DNA of 6,968 bases from an uncultured beta proteobacterium (GTDB taxonomy: Bacteria > Pseudomonadota > Gammaproteobacteria > Burkholderiales > Burkholderiaceae_C). Position numbers and translations under genes: made by a program. Under the pieces are notes generated by a model. It made no database searches, had not been told where the DNA came from, and worked only from the letters and a program-made list of their open reading frames with translations. The first letter of the stretch is position 1. Every line of letters begins with the position of its first letter. The DNA lies in contig CAIMHL010000681.1 of assembly GCA_903840825.1 (NCBI GenBank), positions 1-6,968 of the forward strand. Reading direction: 5' to 3'. This document shows, piece by piece, positions 1 to 6,372 of this stretch.

Positions 1-1458
1 GCCACGCGCACGCAAGACGTGTTCAACCCCGCCACCGGCGAAGTGGCCCGCCAAGTGCGCCTGGGCAATGGGGCCGATGTGGACGCCGCTGTGGCCTCGG
101 CCCAAGCCGCTTTTCCGGCTTGGTCGGACACACCGCCTATCCGTCGCGCCCGCGTGATGTTCAAGTTTTTGGAGCTGCTCAACCTGCACAAAGACGAGTT
201 GGCCCGCATCATCACCGCCGAGCACGGCAAGGTGTTTACTGACGCTCAGGGCGAGGTGTCACGCGGCATTGACATTGTGGAATTTGCCTGCGGCATTCCC
301 CAGCTGCTCAAAGGCGACTTCACCGACCAGGTCTCCACCGGCATTGACAACTGGACGCTGCGCCAGCCTTTGGGCGTGGTGGCCGGTATCACGCCGTTCA
401 ACTTCCCCGTGATGGTGCCCATGTGGATGTTCCCCGTAGCCATTGCCGCAGGCAACACCTTTGTGTTGAAACCCAGCCCGATTGACCCCAGCGCCAGCCT
501 TTATATGGCTGATTTGCTCAAGCAAGCCGGCCTGCCCGATGGCGTGTTCAATGTGGTGCAGGGCGACAAAGAAGCGGTCGATGCGCTCTTGGTTCACCCC
601 CACGTCAAGGCCATCAGCTTTGTCGGCTCCACCCCGATTGCCAACTATATTTACGAGACCGGCGCGCACCACGGCAAGCGCGTTCAAGCGCTGGGCGGTG
701 CCAAAAACCACATGGTCATCATGCCGGATGCCGACATTGACCAAGTGGTTGATGCCTTGATTGGCGCCGGTTTTGGCTCAGCGGGCGAGCGCTGCATGGC
801 GATCTCGGTGGCCGTGCTGGTGGGCGATGTGGCCGACAAAGTCTTGCCCAAACTCATCGAGCGCGCCAAAACATTGAAGGTGCTCAACGGCATGAACCTG
901 GCTGCCGAAATGGGCCCGATTGTGACGCCCGCAGCCCACGCGCGCATCACCGGCTACATCGAGCAAGGCGTCAAGGAAGGCGCGCACATGCTGGTCGATG
1001 GACGTGACTTCTCAAGCGCTGCCGCAGGCGAAGGGTGCGAGCAGGGCTTCTGGATGGGCGGCACCCTGTTTGACCACGTCACCCCCGAGATGCGCATTTA
1101 CAAAGAAGAGATTTTTGGCCCGGTGCTGGCCTGCGTGCGCGTGCCCGACTTCGGCACCGCCGTGCAGTTGGTCAACGACCACGAGTTTGGCAACGGCGTG
1201 GCCTGCTTTACCCGCGACGGCAATGTGGCACGCGAATTCAGCCGCCGCATCCAGGTCGGCATGGTCGGCATCAACGTGCCGATTCCAGTGCCGATGGCCT
1301 GGCACGGCTTTGGCGGCTGGAAGCGCAGCCTGTTTGGCGACATGCACGCCTACGGCGAAGAGGGCGTGCGCTTCTACACCAAGCAAAAATCCATCATGCA
1401 GCGCTGGCCTGAGAGCACGCCCAAAGGCGCTGAGTTTGTGATGCCGACGGCGAAGTAA
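1..1458 (+). CDS. mmsA: CoA-acylating methylmalonate-semialdehyde dehydrogenase, 5'-truncated by the window edge
   Basis: This enzyme oxidises (methyl)malonate semialdehyde to propionyl-CoA or acetyl-CoA with NAD+ and CoA, late in valine (and often inositol or beta-alanine) catabolism in the cytoplasm. The frame is open from base 1 and reads [14 protein letters not shown], so the GTG at 19 is an internal Val and the true start lies upstream; about 15-20 residues are probably missing. Counting from that Val as residue 1, the NAD-site PFNFP is at 126-130, KPSP at 151-154, and the catalytic Cys at 259 in GERCMAIS (codon 793-795). EEIFGPVL follows in the C-terminal part. ALGGAKN at 224-230 replaces the ELGGK of hydrolytic aldehyde dehydrogenases, so the general-base Glu is absent, as known for the CoA-dependent MmsA/IolA branch. 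The frame is intact to the TAA. A terminator follows 20 bp later, so this gene ends its transcription unit. The family call is firm; the preferred substrate cannot be read from sequence. Confidence 0.95.
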   Translation, partial: ATRTQDVFNPATGEVARQVRLGNGADVDAAVASAQAAFPAWSDTPPIRRARVMFKFLELLNLHKDELARIITAEHGKVFTDAQGEVSRGIDIVEFACGIPQLLKGDFTDQVSTGIDNWTLRQPLGVVAGITPFNFPVMVPMWMFPVAIAAGNTFVLKPSPIDPSASLYMADLLKQAGLPDGVFNVVQGDKEAVDALLVHPHVKAISFVGSTPIANYIYETGAHHGKRVQALGGAKNHMVIMPDADIDQVVDALIGAGFGSAGERCMAISVAVLVGDVADKVLPKLIERAKTLKVLNGMNLAAEMGPIVTPAAHARITGYIEQGVKEGAHMLVDGRDFSSAAAGEGCEQGFWMGGTLFDHVTPEMRIYKEEIFGPVLACVRVPDFGTAVQLVNDHEFGNGVACFTRDGNVAREFSRRIQVGMVGINVPIPVPMAWHGFGGWKRSLFGDMHAYGEEGVRFYTKQKSIMQRWPESTPKGAEFVMPTAK

Positions 1459-1477
1459 GCCCGCGCTTTGAACGATC

Positions 1478-1504
1478 AAAGGGCGCCTTGGGCGCCCTTT
1501 TTTT
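1478..1504 (+). terminator. Rho-independent terminator after mmsA
   Basis: A perfect 10-bp inverted repeat (aaagggcgcc / ggcgcccttt) with a 3-nt loop is followed by a run of seven T (1498-1504, overlapping the stem base). It begins 20 bp after the mmsA stop codon and has the classic form of an intrinsic terminator. It separates mmsA from the hydroxylase gene downstream. Confidence 0.9.
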
Positions 1505-1631
1505 GCGCTAACGACGAGACCTTGCTGCGTCATCAGAGGGACAGGTTCTCGGGGTTTACCCGGCTAGCAATCGATGGCTCCCCCATTAAAGTGGCTTGTT
1601 GTGAATATTGCGATTGTTAAAACCCTTATCT

Positions 1632-1637
1632 GAGGTG
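1632..1637 (+). promoter_or_regulatory. Shine-Dalgarno site that fixes the hydroxylase start at 1641
   Basis: GAGGTG is complementary to the 16S rRNA tail and lies just before ATG 1641, with 5 nt between GAGG and the ATG. A TTG at 1608 in the same frame has no comparable site and would add 11 residues (MRLLKPLSEVS) before the hydrophobic start. ATG 1641 is therefore preferred. No convincing -35/-10 pair was found in 1505-1631, although the DNA there becomes AT-rich near 1585-1625. Confidence 0.65.
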
Positions 1638-1640
1638 TCG

Positions 1641-2714
1641 ATGAGCCCGATTCTTTACTTCATTCCCTTCTTTTTTATCCTGATTGCGCTTGAGATGTGG
1701 GTTGCCCACCGCCGGGGTTTGCAACTCTACCGCCTGCAAGACACCGTCACTTCGCTCAACATCGGCATCGTCAGCCAATTTGTCAACACCCTAGGGGGCA
1801 TCATCAGCGTGGCAATGTATGCCGTGTTGGTCGACCGGTTTGGCGCCTTTACCTGGGATGTGAGCAACCCGCTTTGCTGGATAACGGCCTTGGTGCTCTA
1901 TGATTTTTGTTACTACTGGGTCCACCGCGCAGGCCATGAAATCAATATTTTGTGGGCCGCCCATGTCGTGCACCACAGCAGCGAAGAATTCAATTTGTCC
2001 ACGGCCTTGCGGCAGTCGTCCACCGGGTTTTACTTTCGCTGGGTGTTTTATATTCCCCTGGCTTTGCTGGGTATTCCGGTCAAAGTCTTTGTGGTCGTCG
2101 GGCTCATTGATCTGATTTACCAATATTGGGTGCACACCCAACTGATTGGACGCCTGGGCTTTCTGGAGAAATTTCTGGTCACACCCTCCAACCACCGCGT
2201 GCACCACGGCCAAAATGACTATTGCATCGACAAAAACTACGGCGGCATATTCAGCCTCTGGGACCGGCTGTTTGGCACTTACGCCGACGAGCGGCCAGAT
2301 GAAAAACCCATCTACGGCGTGCGCAAACCCCTGCACAGCTGGAATCCGGTGTGGGGCAACCTGCACCACTACGTGGCCATCTTCAGACAAGCCCGCACCA
2401 CGGTGGGCTGGCGCCAAAAATTGATGTGTTTTTTTGCAGGCCCTGGTTGGACACCCACTTTGCAAGACGCGCCACTTGCCACGTTTGCGCGCGAAGACTT
2501 TGTGCGTTTCTCAACACCTTCCCCACGCTGGATGCGTGTGGGGGCCATTGTGGCCACGGTGTTGGGCACAGGCTTGCTGCTCTATTTTTTAAAGGTGCAG
2601 TCACAGCTTGCGTTCTCGCAACGCATCAGTTTCTGTGCGGCGATGGTCTTGTTTTACTTGGCACTGGGCTGGGCTTGGCTGCATCCCCGTGTGTTGGCAG
2701 CAGCGCATGAATAG
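1641..2714 (+). CDS. Membrane di-iron hydroxylase of the sterol desaturase / fatty acid hydroxylase superfamily, alkylglycerol monooxygenase-like
   Basis: This 357-residue protein is probably an inner-membrane oxygenase acting on a lipid. Three histidine clusters typical of the superfamily are visible: HRAGH at 95-99, HVVHH at 108-112 and HRVHH at 185-189, with a further His at 165 (YWVHTQ); they should hold two irons. The segment NHRVHHGQNDYCIDKNYGG with WDRLFGTY after it (184-214) closely resembles the signature I remember from vertebrate alkylglycerol monooxygenase (AGMO/TMEM195), closer than to C-4 sterol oxidases or beta-carotene hydroxylases. Hydrophobic helices lie near 3-19, 42-65, 76-94 and 134-163, and two more at the C-terminus (about 299-318 and 328-348), a region beyond the minimal hydroxylase domain. 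Its last codons overlap the next gene by 8 bp, implying co-translation. The substrate (ether lipid, sterol, hopanoid or fatty acid) and electron donor are unknown. The superfamily is firm; the AGMO-like subgroup is likely. Confidence 0.88.
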   Translation: MSPILYFIPFFFILIALEMWVAHRRGLQLYRLQDTVTSLNIGIVSQFVNTLGGIISVAMYAVLVDRFGAFTWDVSNPLCWITALVLYDFCYYWVHRAGHEINILWAAHVVHHSSEEFNLSTALRQSSTGFYFRWVFYIPLALLGIPVKVFVVVGLIDLIYQYWVHTQLIGRLGFLEKFLVTPSNHRVHHGQNDYCIDKNYGGIFSLWDRLFGTYADERPDEKPIYGVRKPLHSWNPVWGNLHHYVAIFRQARTTVGWRQKLMCFFAGPGWTPTLQDAPLATFAREDFVRFSTPSPRWMRVGAIVATVLGTGLLLYFLKVQSQLAFSQRISFCAAMVLFYLALGWAWLHPRVLAAAHE

Positions 2715-3324
2715 CCTTGCGATCACCGATGGCTTGCTGTGTGCGGTCTCGCTGTACCTGGTGCAAAACCGAATGCTGCCGGTCGCGCTTCGTTTGTCGG
2801 CGGGCTTGTTGGCTGTGGCCGCCTTTCTGGGCGTCTTGCGTTTTTCGGGCCTTTACCCTGTGCCCGGTTGGCACCTGTTTTTCTCGATGCTTGGCGCTGC
2901 CAGTGCGCTTCCATTGCTGGCAGTTGCCATCGTGTGGCCCAACGCCCTGGCCACCCGCAGCACACGCTTTGCCTGGATTTTTATGTGCGTAACGGCGGTG
3001 ATAGGCGTCATCCTGGTGGGCGCCGCCCAAAAGCGGCTGTATGCCGATGCACTGGCACTGCTCTCCATCATCGCCATTTTGGTGACCTTGGTACGCGCCC
3101 GCCAATGGCGCGGGGCGCTGGGCAGCAGCGTCATGCTGCTGGCCCTGGCCGCCTTTGCACTCAAGCTATCCGTAGGCACACTGCTGCAACCGGGCGATTT
3201 GCTGCACTTGGGCATGGCCTTTGGCCTGCTGCTGCTGAGCGGGTTACCGCGCTGGCCCGAAGCAGGTCTATGGACGACGGTTACGGCGGCTAACCGTCAA
3301 ACCGGCCAAGGCCAGCCCCAGTAA
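2707..3324 (+). CDS. Unrecognised polytopic membrane protein coupled to the hydroxylase gene
   Basis: I do not recognise a named family. The 205-residue product is mostly hydrophobic, with about seven likely membrane helices near residues 3-20, 25-45, 55-77, 87-107, 111-130, 136-158 and 165-180. Polar features that could matter are Asp8, His56, Asp114 and the motif QPGDLLHLGM at 161-170, where Asp164 and His167 sit at the start of the last helix. ATG 2707 is chosen because it overlaps the hydroxylase stop by 8 bp and gives an immediately hydrophobic N-terminus; the same frame is open further upstream but there it shadows the hydroxylase. No strong Shine-Dalgarno is seen, so translation probably depends on coupling. 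The tail from about residue 188 (TVTAANRQTGQGQPQ region) is polar and antisense to the PEP-CTERM tail, so the natural C-terminus may have been altered. A partner role for the hydroxylase, such as a cofactor, electron-transfer or substrate-handling subunit, is inference from position only. Confidence 0.8.
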   Translation: MNSLAITDGLLCAVSLYLVQNRMLPVALRLSAGLLAVAAFLGVLRFSGLYPVPGWHLFFSMLGAASALPLLAVAIVWPNALATRSTRFAWIFMCVTAVIGVILVGAAQKRLYADALALLSIIAILVTLVRARQWRGALGSSVMLLALAAFALKLSVGTLLQPGDLLHLGMAFGLLLLSGLPRWPEAGLWTTVTAANRQTGQGQPQ

Positions 3325-3573
3325 AGCCAAGCTGGCAGGCTCGGGGACGTTTTGCTGGGTGGCGGCTTCAACATTCAAGATGTCGAAAGCCCAATAATTG
3401 GCGCGGTTGTTTAAGGGGGCAACGCCAGACACATCGCAAAACTGACCATTTGTGCAACTCGCACCCGTGTGGTTGGGTGAACTGGGAAACGAAAAGCCGT
3501 CAGACAAATTAGGCCCCAGCGCAAAATTGGGAGGCAGCGCGCAATACGCCCCACACCCAAACGCCGGCTCAAG
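3268..3573 (-). pseudogene. Orphan 3' end of a PEP-CTERM (exosortase-sorted) protein gene
   Basis: The minus-strand frame is open from 3573 to the TAG at 3268 (about 101 codons) and ends in a textbook PEP-CTERM signal: VPEPASLALLGLALAGL, then an Arg-rich tail SRRNRRP. The PEP codons are at 3345-3337. Such tails direct exported proteins to exosortase (XrtA/EpsH family) for processing at the inner membrane, usually in exopolysaccharide-producing Gram-negatives. The body resembles the end of a secreted domain and has Cys in GASCTNGQFCDVSG. There is no ATG in the open stretch; an in-frame ATG at 3582 is followed after one codon by TAG (3576-3574). The other two upstream frames show no signal peptide. 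A TTG at 3507 could start a 79-residue product, but it would lack an export signal and so make no sense as a PEP-CTERM protein. I read it as the surviving 3' part of a gene whose front was deleted. Its end overlaps the convergent membrane-protein gene by 57 bp. Confidence 0.75.
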
Positions 3574-3724
3574 CTAAGGCATTTTTCGTGCTTTCTTGAA
3601 ATAATCGTTAAATATCAGACACTTAAAGAGAATGAATTGCAAACAGGTGAAATTTGTGAAGCCAAATGTAAAGAATGTCGACAAGAATTTCAGGGCCACA
3701 TGGCCCTGAAAAAATAGGCGTAAC
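3574..3724. other. AT-rich spacer without a supported gene
   Basis: This 150-bp stretch is much richer in A and T than the coding DNA on both sides. It contains the hairpin at 3688-3711 and otherwise only tiny frames: one plus-strand ATG frame at 3632-3709 (25 codons), and a TTG frame at 3637-3717 with three Cys. Neither has convincing support. It could be the decayed upstream region of the PEP-CTERM gene or a scar of a deletion. Confidence 0.6.
3688..3711 (-). terminator. Hairpin after the thioredoxin-TPR gene, possible terminator
   Basis: A perfect 10-bp inverted repeat (tttcagggcc / ggccctgaaa) with a 4-nt loop (acat) begins 13 bp beyond the TAA of the minus-strand gene. On the minus strand it is followed only by aattcttg-like sequence, a poor U-tract, so it may be an inefficient or Rho-assisted terminator or an mRNA 3'-end stabilising hairpin. 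Confidence 0.45.
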
Positions 3725-4633
3725 TTAACTCAAAATCACGCTACTCAAGCGCCTGCGGTAAGTGGCCACCACCGGGTCAACCGGGGGGATTTGGCCGTCG
3801 GCTACTTTGACGGGTGGGGGCTCGATAAGATCGAGAATGGCGATAAAGGTTTTGCGGGCCAGGTCTTCTGCCCAGGTTTTGTCGCGCATCAGAATCTCCA
3901 ACAACTCGTCCATGGCGCCTGTCCAGTTTTGCCCGGCCAGCAGGGTTTGGGCTTTGGCGAAGCGGGTGTCAAAGTCACGCTTATTCAGGGCTATTTTTTC
4001 ATCAAAAATAGCCACTGAGCCCGCTAGCTGTGCTTGATCAGCTGCGAAATCAATAGCATTCATCCAGCGCTGCAGTGAGTCAAAGCGGCGCACAAAAGCT
4101 GTTTTGGCGATCACCGGTGCAAAGGCGACCTTGGCTTCGTCGTCTTGACCCAGCAGCAGCAGGTGCTTGATGAAGGCAAAGCGGGCGTCTTCGTCGTCCG
4201 GGTTTTTAAGCATGGCTTGATGCAAAGCCTCGTGGATGGCGACTGGGTCGTCGGCAGCGGGCGCATCGCTTACCTCCACGCTGGTCACCTCGGCGTCCAA
4301 CACATCGCCCTCGGGCACATGTTTGTCCAAAAACGCCTTGATTTGCGCCTCGGACACCGCGCCCGTGAAGCCATCTACCGGTTTGCCTTGAGACATCAGC
4401 ACACAGGTGGGAAGGCTGCGAATACCAAAGGCCTCGCTGATCTCTTGCTGCGCATCAGCGTCAATTTTGGCCAGCTTGAAGCGCCCACCGTACGCCACCT
4501 CCAGCTTCTCCAGCAGCGCCCCCATCACCTGGCACGGGCCGCTTTGCGGTGCCCAAAAGTCCACCAATACCAGGGCGTGCATGGAGGCGGCGATCACCTC
4601 GTCGTCAAAGTTTTCTACGGTTACGTTCATCAT
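3725..4633 (-). CDS. cnoX: CnoX/YbbN-like thioredoxin-fold protein with C-terminal TPR region
   Basis: This 302-residue cytoplasmic protein has a thioredoxin domain at about 1-107 and a TPR-like helical region at about 130-302. In E. coli, CnoX (YbbN) is a chaperone-like holdase that hands clients to GroEL and DnaK and protects them under oxidative chlorine stress. The thioredoxin landmarks are VLVDFWAP at 22-29, the active-site loop QSGPC at 30-34 and the cis-Pro at 75 (SLPTC). The usual WCGPC has lost its first Cys to Ser31, leaving only Cys34, so classic disulfide exchange is unlikely; E. coli CnoX likewise has an SxxC loop. The C-terminus ([11 protein letters not shown] at 244-254, ending [12 protein letters not shown]) matches the usual end of this family, with an insertion of about 12 residues ([12 protein letters not shown]) before it. 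Tandem ATGs at 4633 and 4630 leave a one-residue ambiguity. It is divergent from purE across 51 bp. Codons 192-215 contain AT-rich, repeat-like DNA. Confidence 0.9.
   Translation of the reverse strand: MMNVTVENFDDEVIAASMHALVLVDFWAPQSGPCQVMGALLEKLEVAYGGRFKLAKIDADAQQEISEAFGIRSLPTCVLMSQGKPVDGFTGAVSEAQIKAFLDKHVPEGDVLDAEVTSVEVSDAPAADDPVAIHEALHQAMLKNPDDEDARFAFIKHLLLLGQDDEAKVAFAPVIAKTAFVRRFDSLQRWMNAIDFAADQAQLAGSVAIFDEKIALNKRDFDTRFAKAQTLLAGQNWTGAMDELLEILMRDKTWAEDLARKTFIAILDLIEPPPVKVADGQIPPVDPVVATYRRRLSSVILS
3989..4013. repeat. 10-bp perfect inverted repeat inside the thioredoxin-TPR gene
   Basis: ggctattttt and aaaaatagcc flank a 5-nt loop. It is AT-rich within GC-rich coding DNA, and on the sense (minus) strand it encodes part of AIFDEKIAL. 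It lies 27 bp from a second unusual patch at 4041-4058 and may be part of a small dispersed repeat absorbed into the reading frame. Confidence 0.5.
4041..4058. repeat. Repeat-like 18-mer, copy 1 (in the thioredoxin-TPR gene)
   Basis: gctgcgaaatcaatagca matches 5911-5928 in purK at 16 of 18 bases. On the coding (minus) strand it encodes NAIDFAA. The two genes read the shared sequence on opposite strands, so protein homology cannot explain the match. A 16/18 match is not statistically strong by itself in 7 kb. Confidence 0.35.
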
Positions 4634-4648
4634 GTTGGGCAGGCTCTT

Positions 4649-4677
4649 TTGTCGCGCAGGGCGGGTTTAAGTAAAAT
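4649..4677 (+). promoter_or_regulatory. Candidate sigma70 promoter for purE-purK-tsaC
   Basis: A -35-like TTGTCG (4649-4654, 4 of 6 consensus) and a -10-like TAAAAT (4672-4677, 5 of 6) are separated by exactly 17 bp. Transcription would begin about 6-8 bp after the -10, at 4683-4685, which is on or next to the purE ATG at 4685. It lies in the 51-bp divergent gap, so it must share this space with the promoter of the minus-strand gene, for which only a weak CATAAT (4687-4682, minus) is seen. No PurR-type palindrome was found. Confidence 0.45.
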
Positions 4678-4684
4678 TAGGATT

Positions 4685-5179
4685 ATGAAAAATATTCAAA
4701 TCGGGGTCGTCATGGGCTCCAGTTCCGACTGGGACACCATGCAACATGCAATCCACATTCTCCAACAGTTTGGAATTTCCTATGAGGCGCGGGTCGTCTC
4801 GGCTCACCGCATGCCTGACGACATGTTCGCCTACGCCGAAGCGGCGGTCGGTCGCGGGCTGACCGCCATCATTGCGGGTGCTGGCGGTGCGGCGCATTTG
4901 CCAGGCATGTTGGCGGCTAAAACCACGGTGCCTGTGCTGGGCGTGCCGGTGGCCTCCAAGCATCTCTCAGGGGTGGATTCACTGCACAGCATTGTGCAAA
5001 TGCCCAAAGGCGTACCGGTGGCGACCTTTGCCATTGGCGCTGCCGGTGCGGCCAATGCCGCGCTGTTTGCCGTGGCCATGCTGGCCAACGACAGCCCGGC
5101 CCTGCGCGCCCAACTGGACGCTTTTCGCACGGCACAAACCGAAGCCGCCCGCAGCATGACCCTGCCCCCCGCGCTATGA
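4685..5179 (+). CDS. purE: N5-carboxyaminoimidazole ribonucleotide mutase, class I PurE
   Basis: PurE moves the carboxyl group of N5-CAIR to carbon 4 to give CAIR in de novo purine synthesis. The 164-residue length is normal for bacterial class I PurE, an octameric cytoplasmic enzyme. Diagnostic segments are GSSSDW at 11-16, SAHRMPD at 39-45 with the catalytic His41 (His45 in E. coli), [12 protein letters not shown] at 64-75 and [13 protein letters not shown] at 102-114. ATG 4685 gives the standard N-terminus [16 protein letters not shown]; the long open frame upstream to 4145 is antisense to the thioredoxin gene. AGGA at 4679-4682 is only 2 bp from the ATG, and the candidate promoter would start transcription at the ATG, so initiation may be near-leaderless. 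Its stop overlaps the purK start (ATGA), the usual sign of coupling. Presence of purK next door confirms the bacterial two-step route rather than the single-step class II PurE. Confidence 0.98.
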   Translation: MKNIQIGVVMGSSSDWDTMQHAIHILQQFGISYEARVVSAHRMPDDMFAYAEAAVGRGLTAIIAGAGGAAHLPGMLAAKTTVPVLGVPVASKHLSGVDSLHSIVQMPKGVPVATFAIGAAGAANAALFAVAMLANDSPALRAQLDAFRTAQTEAARSMTLPPAL

Positions 5180-6372
5180 GCAGCCAACCCCTACTCCCCG
5201 GCAGCGCCACAGGCGGCCAACAAACCACGCTGGGCGTGATGGGTGGCGGCCAGTTGGGCCGCATGTTTGTGCAAGCAGCCCAAGCGATGGGTTACTACAC
5301 CGTGGTGCTCGACCCCGATGTGATCAGCCCCGCCGGGCTGGTCAGCCACTACCACATCAAAACCGATTACCTTGACGAGTTGGGCTTGGCGCAACTCATG
5401 CAGCGCTGCGCGGCCATCACCACCGAGTTTGAAAACGTGCCAGCGCCTGCGCTCATGACGCTGGGCTCGGCCCGCCCCGTGGCGCCCAGCGCCGAGGCGG
5501 TCGGCATTGCGCAAGACCGAGTCAAAGAAAAAGCCCACTTTGTGCGCTGCGGCGTGCCGTGCGCGCCTTATGCAGTGATTGACTCTGCCGCGCAACTGGC
5601 CGCAGCGGCGGATGATTTATTGCCCGGCATTTTGAAAACTGCCCGCATGGGCTACGACGGCAAAGGCCAGGTTCGGGTCAAAACCCGCGCCGAGTTGGCT
5701 GCCGCTTGGGACGAACTCAAAAACGTCACCTGCGTGCTGGAGCAGATGCTGCCCCTGAAGGCCGAGTGTTCGGTGATCGTGGCGCGCGGCTGGGACGGCG
5801 CTTGTGTCAACCTGCCAGTGCAACTGAACCTGCACCGCGAAGGCATTTTGGCCGTCACCTCAGTTTTTGAGCGAAATGTGCCGCCAGCCCTTGCTGAGCG
5901 TGCTGTAGCCGCTGCAAAGTCAATAGCAGAAGAGTTGCAGTACGTGGGCGTGTTGTGCATCGAATTTTTTGTGCTGCACGACGACAGCGCCGAGGCCCAA
6001 GCCTTGGGCGGCTTGATTGTGAATGAGATGGCACCCCGCCCGCACAACAGCGGCCACTACTCCATGAACGCCTGCGATGTGTCGCAGTTTGAGCTGCAAG
6101 TGCGCACGCTGGCCGGCCTGCCGCTGGTGCAACCGCGCCAACACAGCCCCGCCATCATGCTCAACCTGCTGGGCGATTTGTGGGTGAATGGCGCACCGCC
6201 CGCCTGGGACCAGGTGCTGGCCTTGCCCGGCGCGCACCTGCACCTGTACGGCAAACTCAAAGCCAGCAAAGGCCGCAAGATGGGCCACCTGACACTCACG
6301 GGCGCCACGGTGGAAGAGGTTCGCGCCACCGCGCTGGCAGCAGCTGCGTTTTTGGGCATTGAGGCGTTTTGA
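5176..6372 (+). CDS. purK: N5-carboxyaminoimidazole ribonucleotide synthase (ATP-grasp)
   Basis: PurK uses ATP and bicarbonate to carboxylate AIR to N5-CAIR, the substrate of PurE. The 398-residue protein shows the expected order: a pre-ATP-grasp fold with [11 protein letters not shown] at 20-30, TTEFENVP at 82-89, the ATP-grasp loop [12 protein letters not shown] at 154-165, metal-binding Glu in CIEFF (263) and [14 protein letters not shown] (Glu284, segment 282-295), and the C-terminal HLYGK at 356-360. ATG 5176 overlaps the purE TGA by 4 bp; it gives an N-terminal extension of about 15 residues over E. coli PurK ([15 protein letters not shown]), common enough not to argue against the start. 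Its own stop overlaps the tsaC TTG. All catalytic landmarks are present and the frame is unbroken. Codons at 5911-5928 (AAKSIA, with rare-looking TCA ATA GCA) sit in a repeat-like patch also seen in the thioredoxin gene. Confidence 0.98.
   Translation: MSSQPLLPGSATGGQQTTLGVMGGGQLGRMFVQAAQAMGYYTVVLDPDVISPAGLVSHYHIKTDYLDELGLAQLMQRCAAITTEFENVPAPALMTLGSARPVAPSAEAVGIAQDRVKEKAHFVRCGVPCAPYAVIDSAAQLAAAADDLLPGILKTARMGYDGKGQVRVKTRAELAAAWDELKNVTCVLEQMLPLKAECSVIVARGWDGACVNLPVQLNLHREGILAVTSVFERNVPPALAERAVAAAKSIAEELQYVGVLCIEFFVLHDDSAEAQALGGLIVNEMAPRPHNSGHYSMNACDVSQFELQVRTLAGLPLVQPRQHSPAIMLNLLGDLWVNGAPPAWDQVLALPGAHLHLYGKLKASKGRKMGHLTLTGATVEEVRATALAAAAFLGIEAF
5911..5928. repeat. Repeat-like 18-mer, copy 2 (in purK)
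   Basis: gctgcaaagtcaatagca is the partner of 4041-4058. Here it is read on the plus strand as AAKSIA. Low-GC third positions (TCA, ATA, GCA) stand out from the surrounding GC-ending codons. Confidence 0.35.

Noticed and set aside
19..21. GTG as the mmsA start
   Set aside because: The frame is open upstream to base 1 and encodes the usual TRTQDVFNP lead-in, so the GTG is an internal Val and the gene is cut by the window.
259..744. 161-codon minus-strand open frame opposite mmsA
   Set aside because: It is antisense to an intact conserved gene, its composition is what GC-rich complement frames give, and no family motif or ribosome site supports it.
1608..1640. TTG 1608 as hydroxylase start
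   Set aside because: ATG 1641 has GAGGTG at proper spacing and begins the hydrophobic segment; the 11 extra residues look like untranslated leader.
3276..3298. 8-bp inverted repeat gacggtta / taaccgtc with a 7-nt loop as a terminator between convergent genes
   Set aside because: There is no T-run on either side and it lies within both coding frames, so only the bare hairpin can be stated.
3505..3507. TTG 3507 as a real start for a 79-residue PEP-CTERM protein
   Set aside because: Coding similarity continues upstream of it to 3573 and no signal peptide would be present, so it is not a credible start.
3632..3709. 25-codon ATG frame with a purine-rich stretch upstream
   Set aside because: The product is low-complexity and basic, overlaps the hairpin, and matches nothing I recognise.
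3574..3724. Sigma54 (-24/-12) promoter upstream of the PEP-CTERM fragment
   Set aside because: PEP-CTERM genes are often reported under sigma54-type control, but no GG-N10-GC pair was found on the minus strand here.
4145..4684. Upstream extension of the purE frame
   Set aside because: It is the complement of the thioredoxin-TPR gene; PurE homologues begin at the ATG at 4685.
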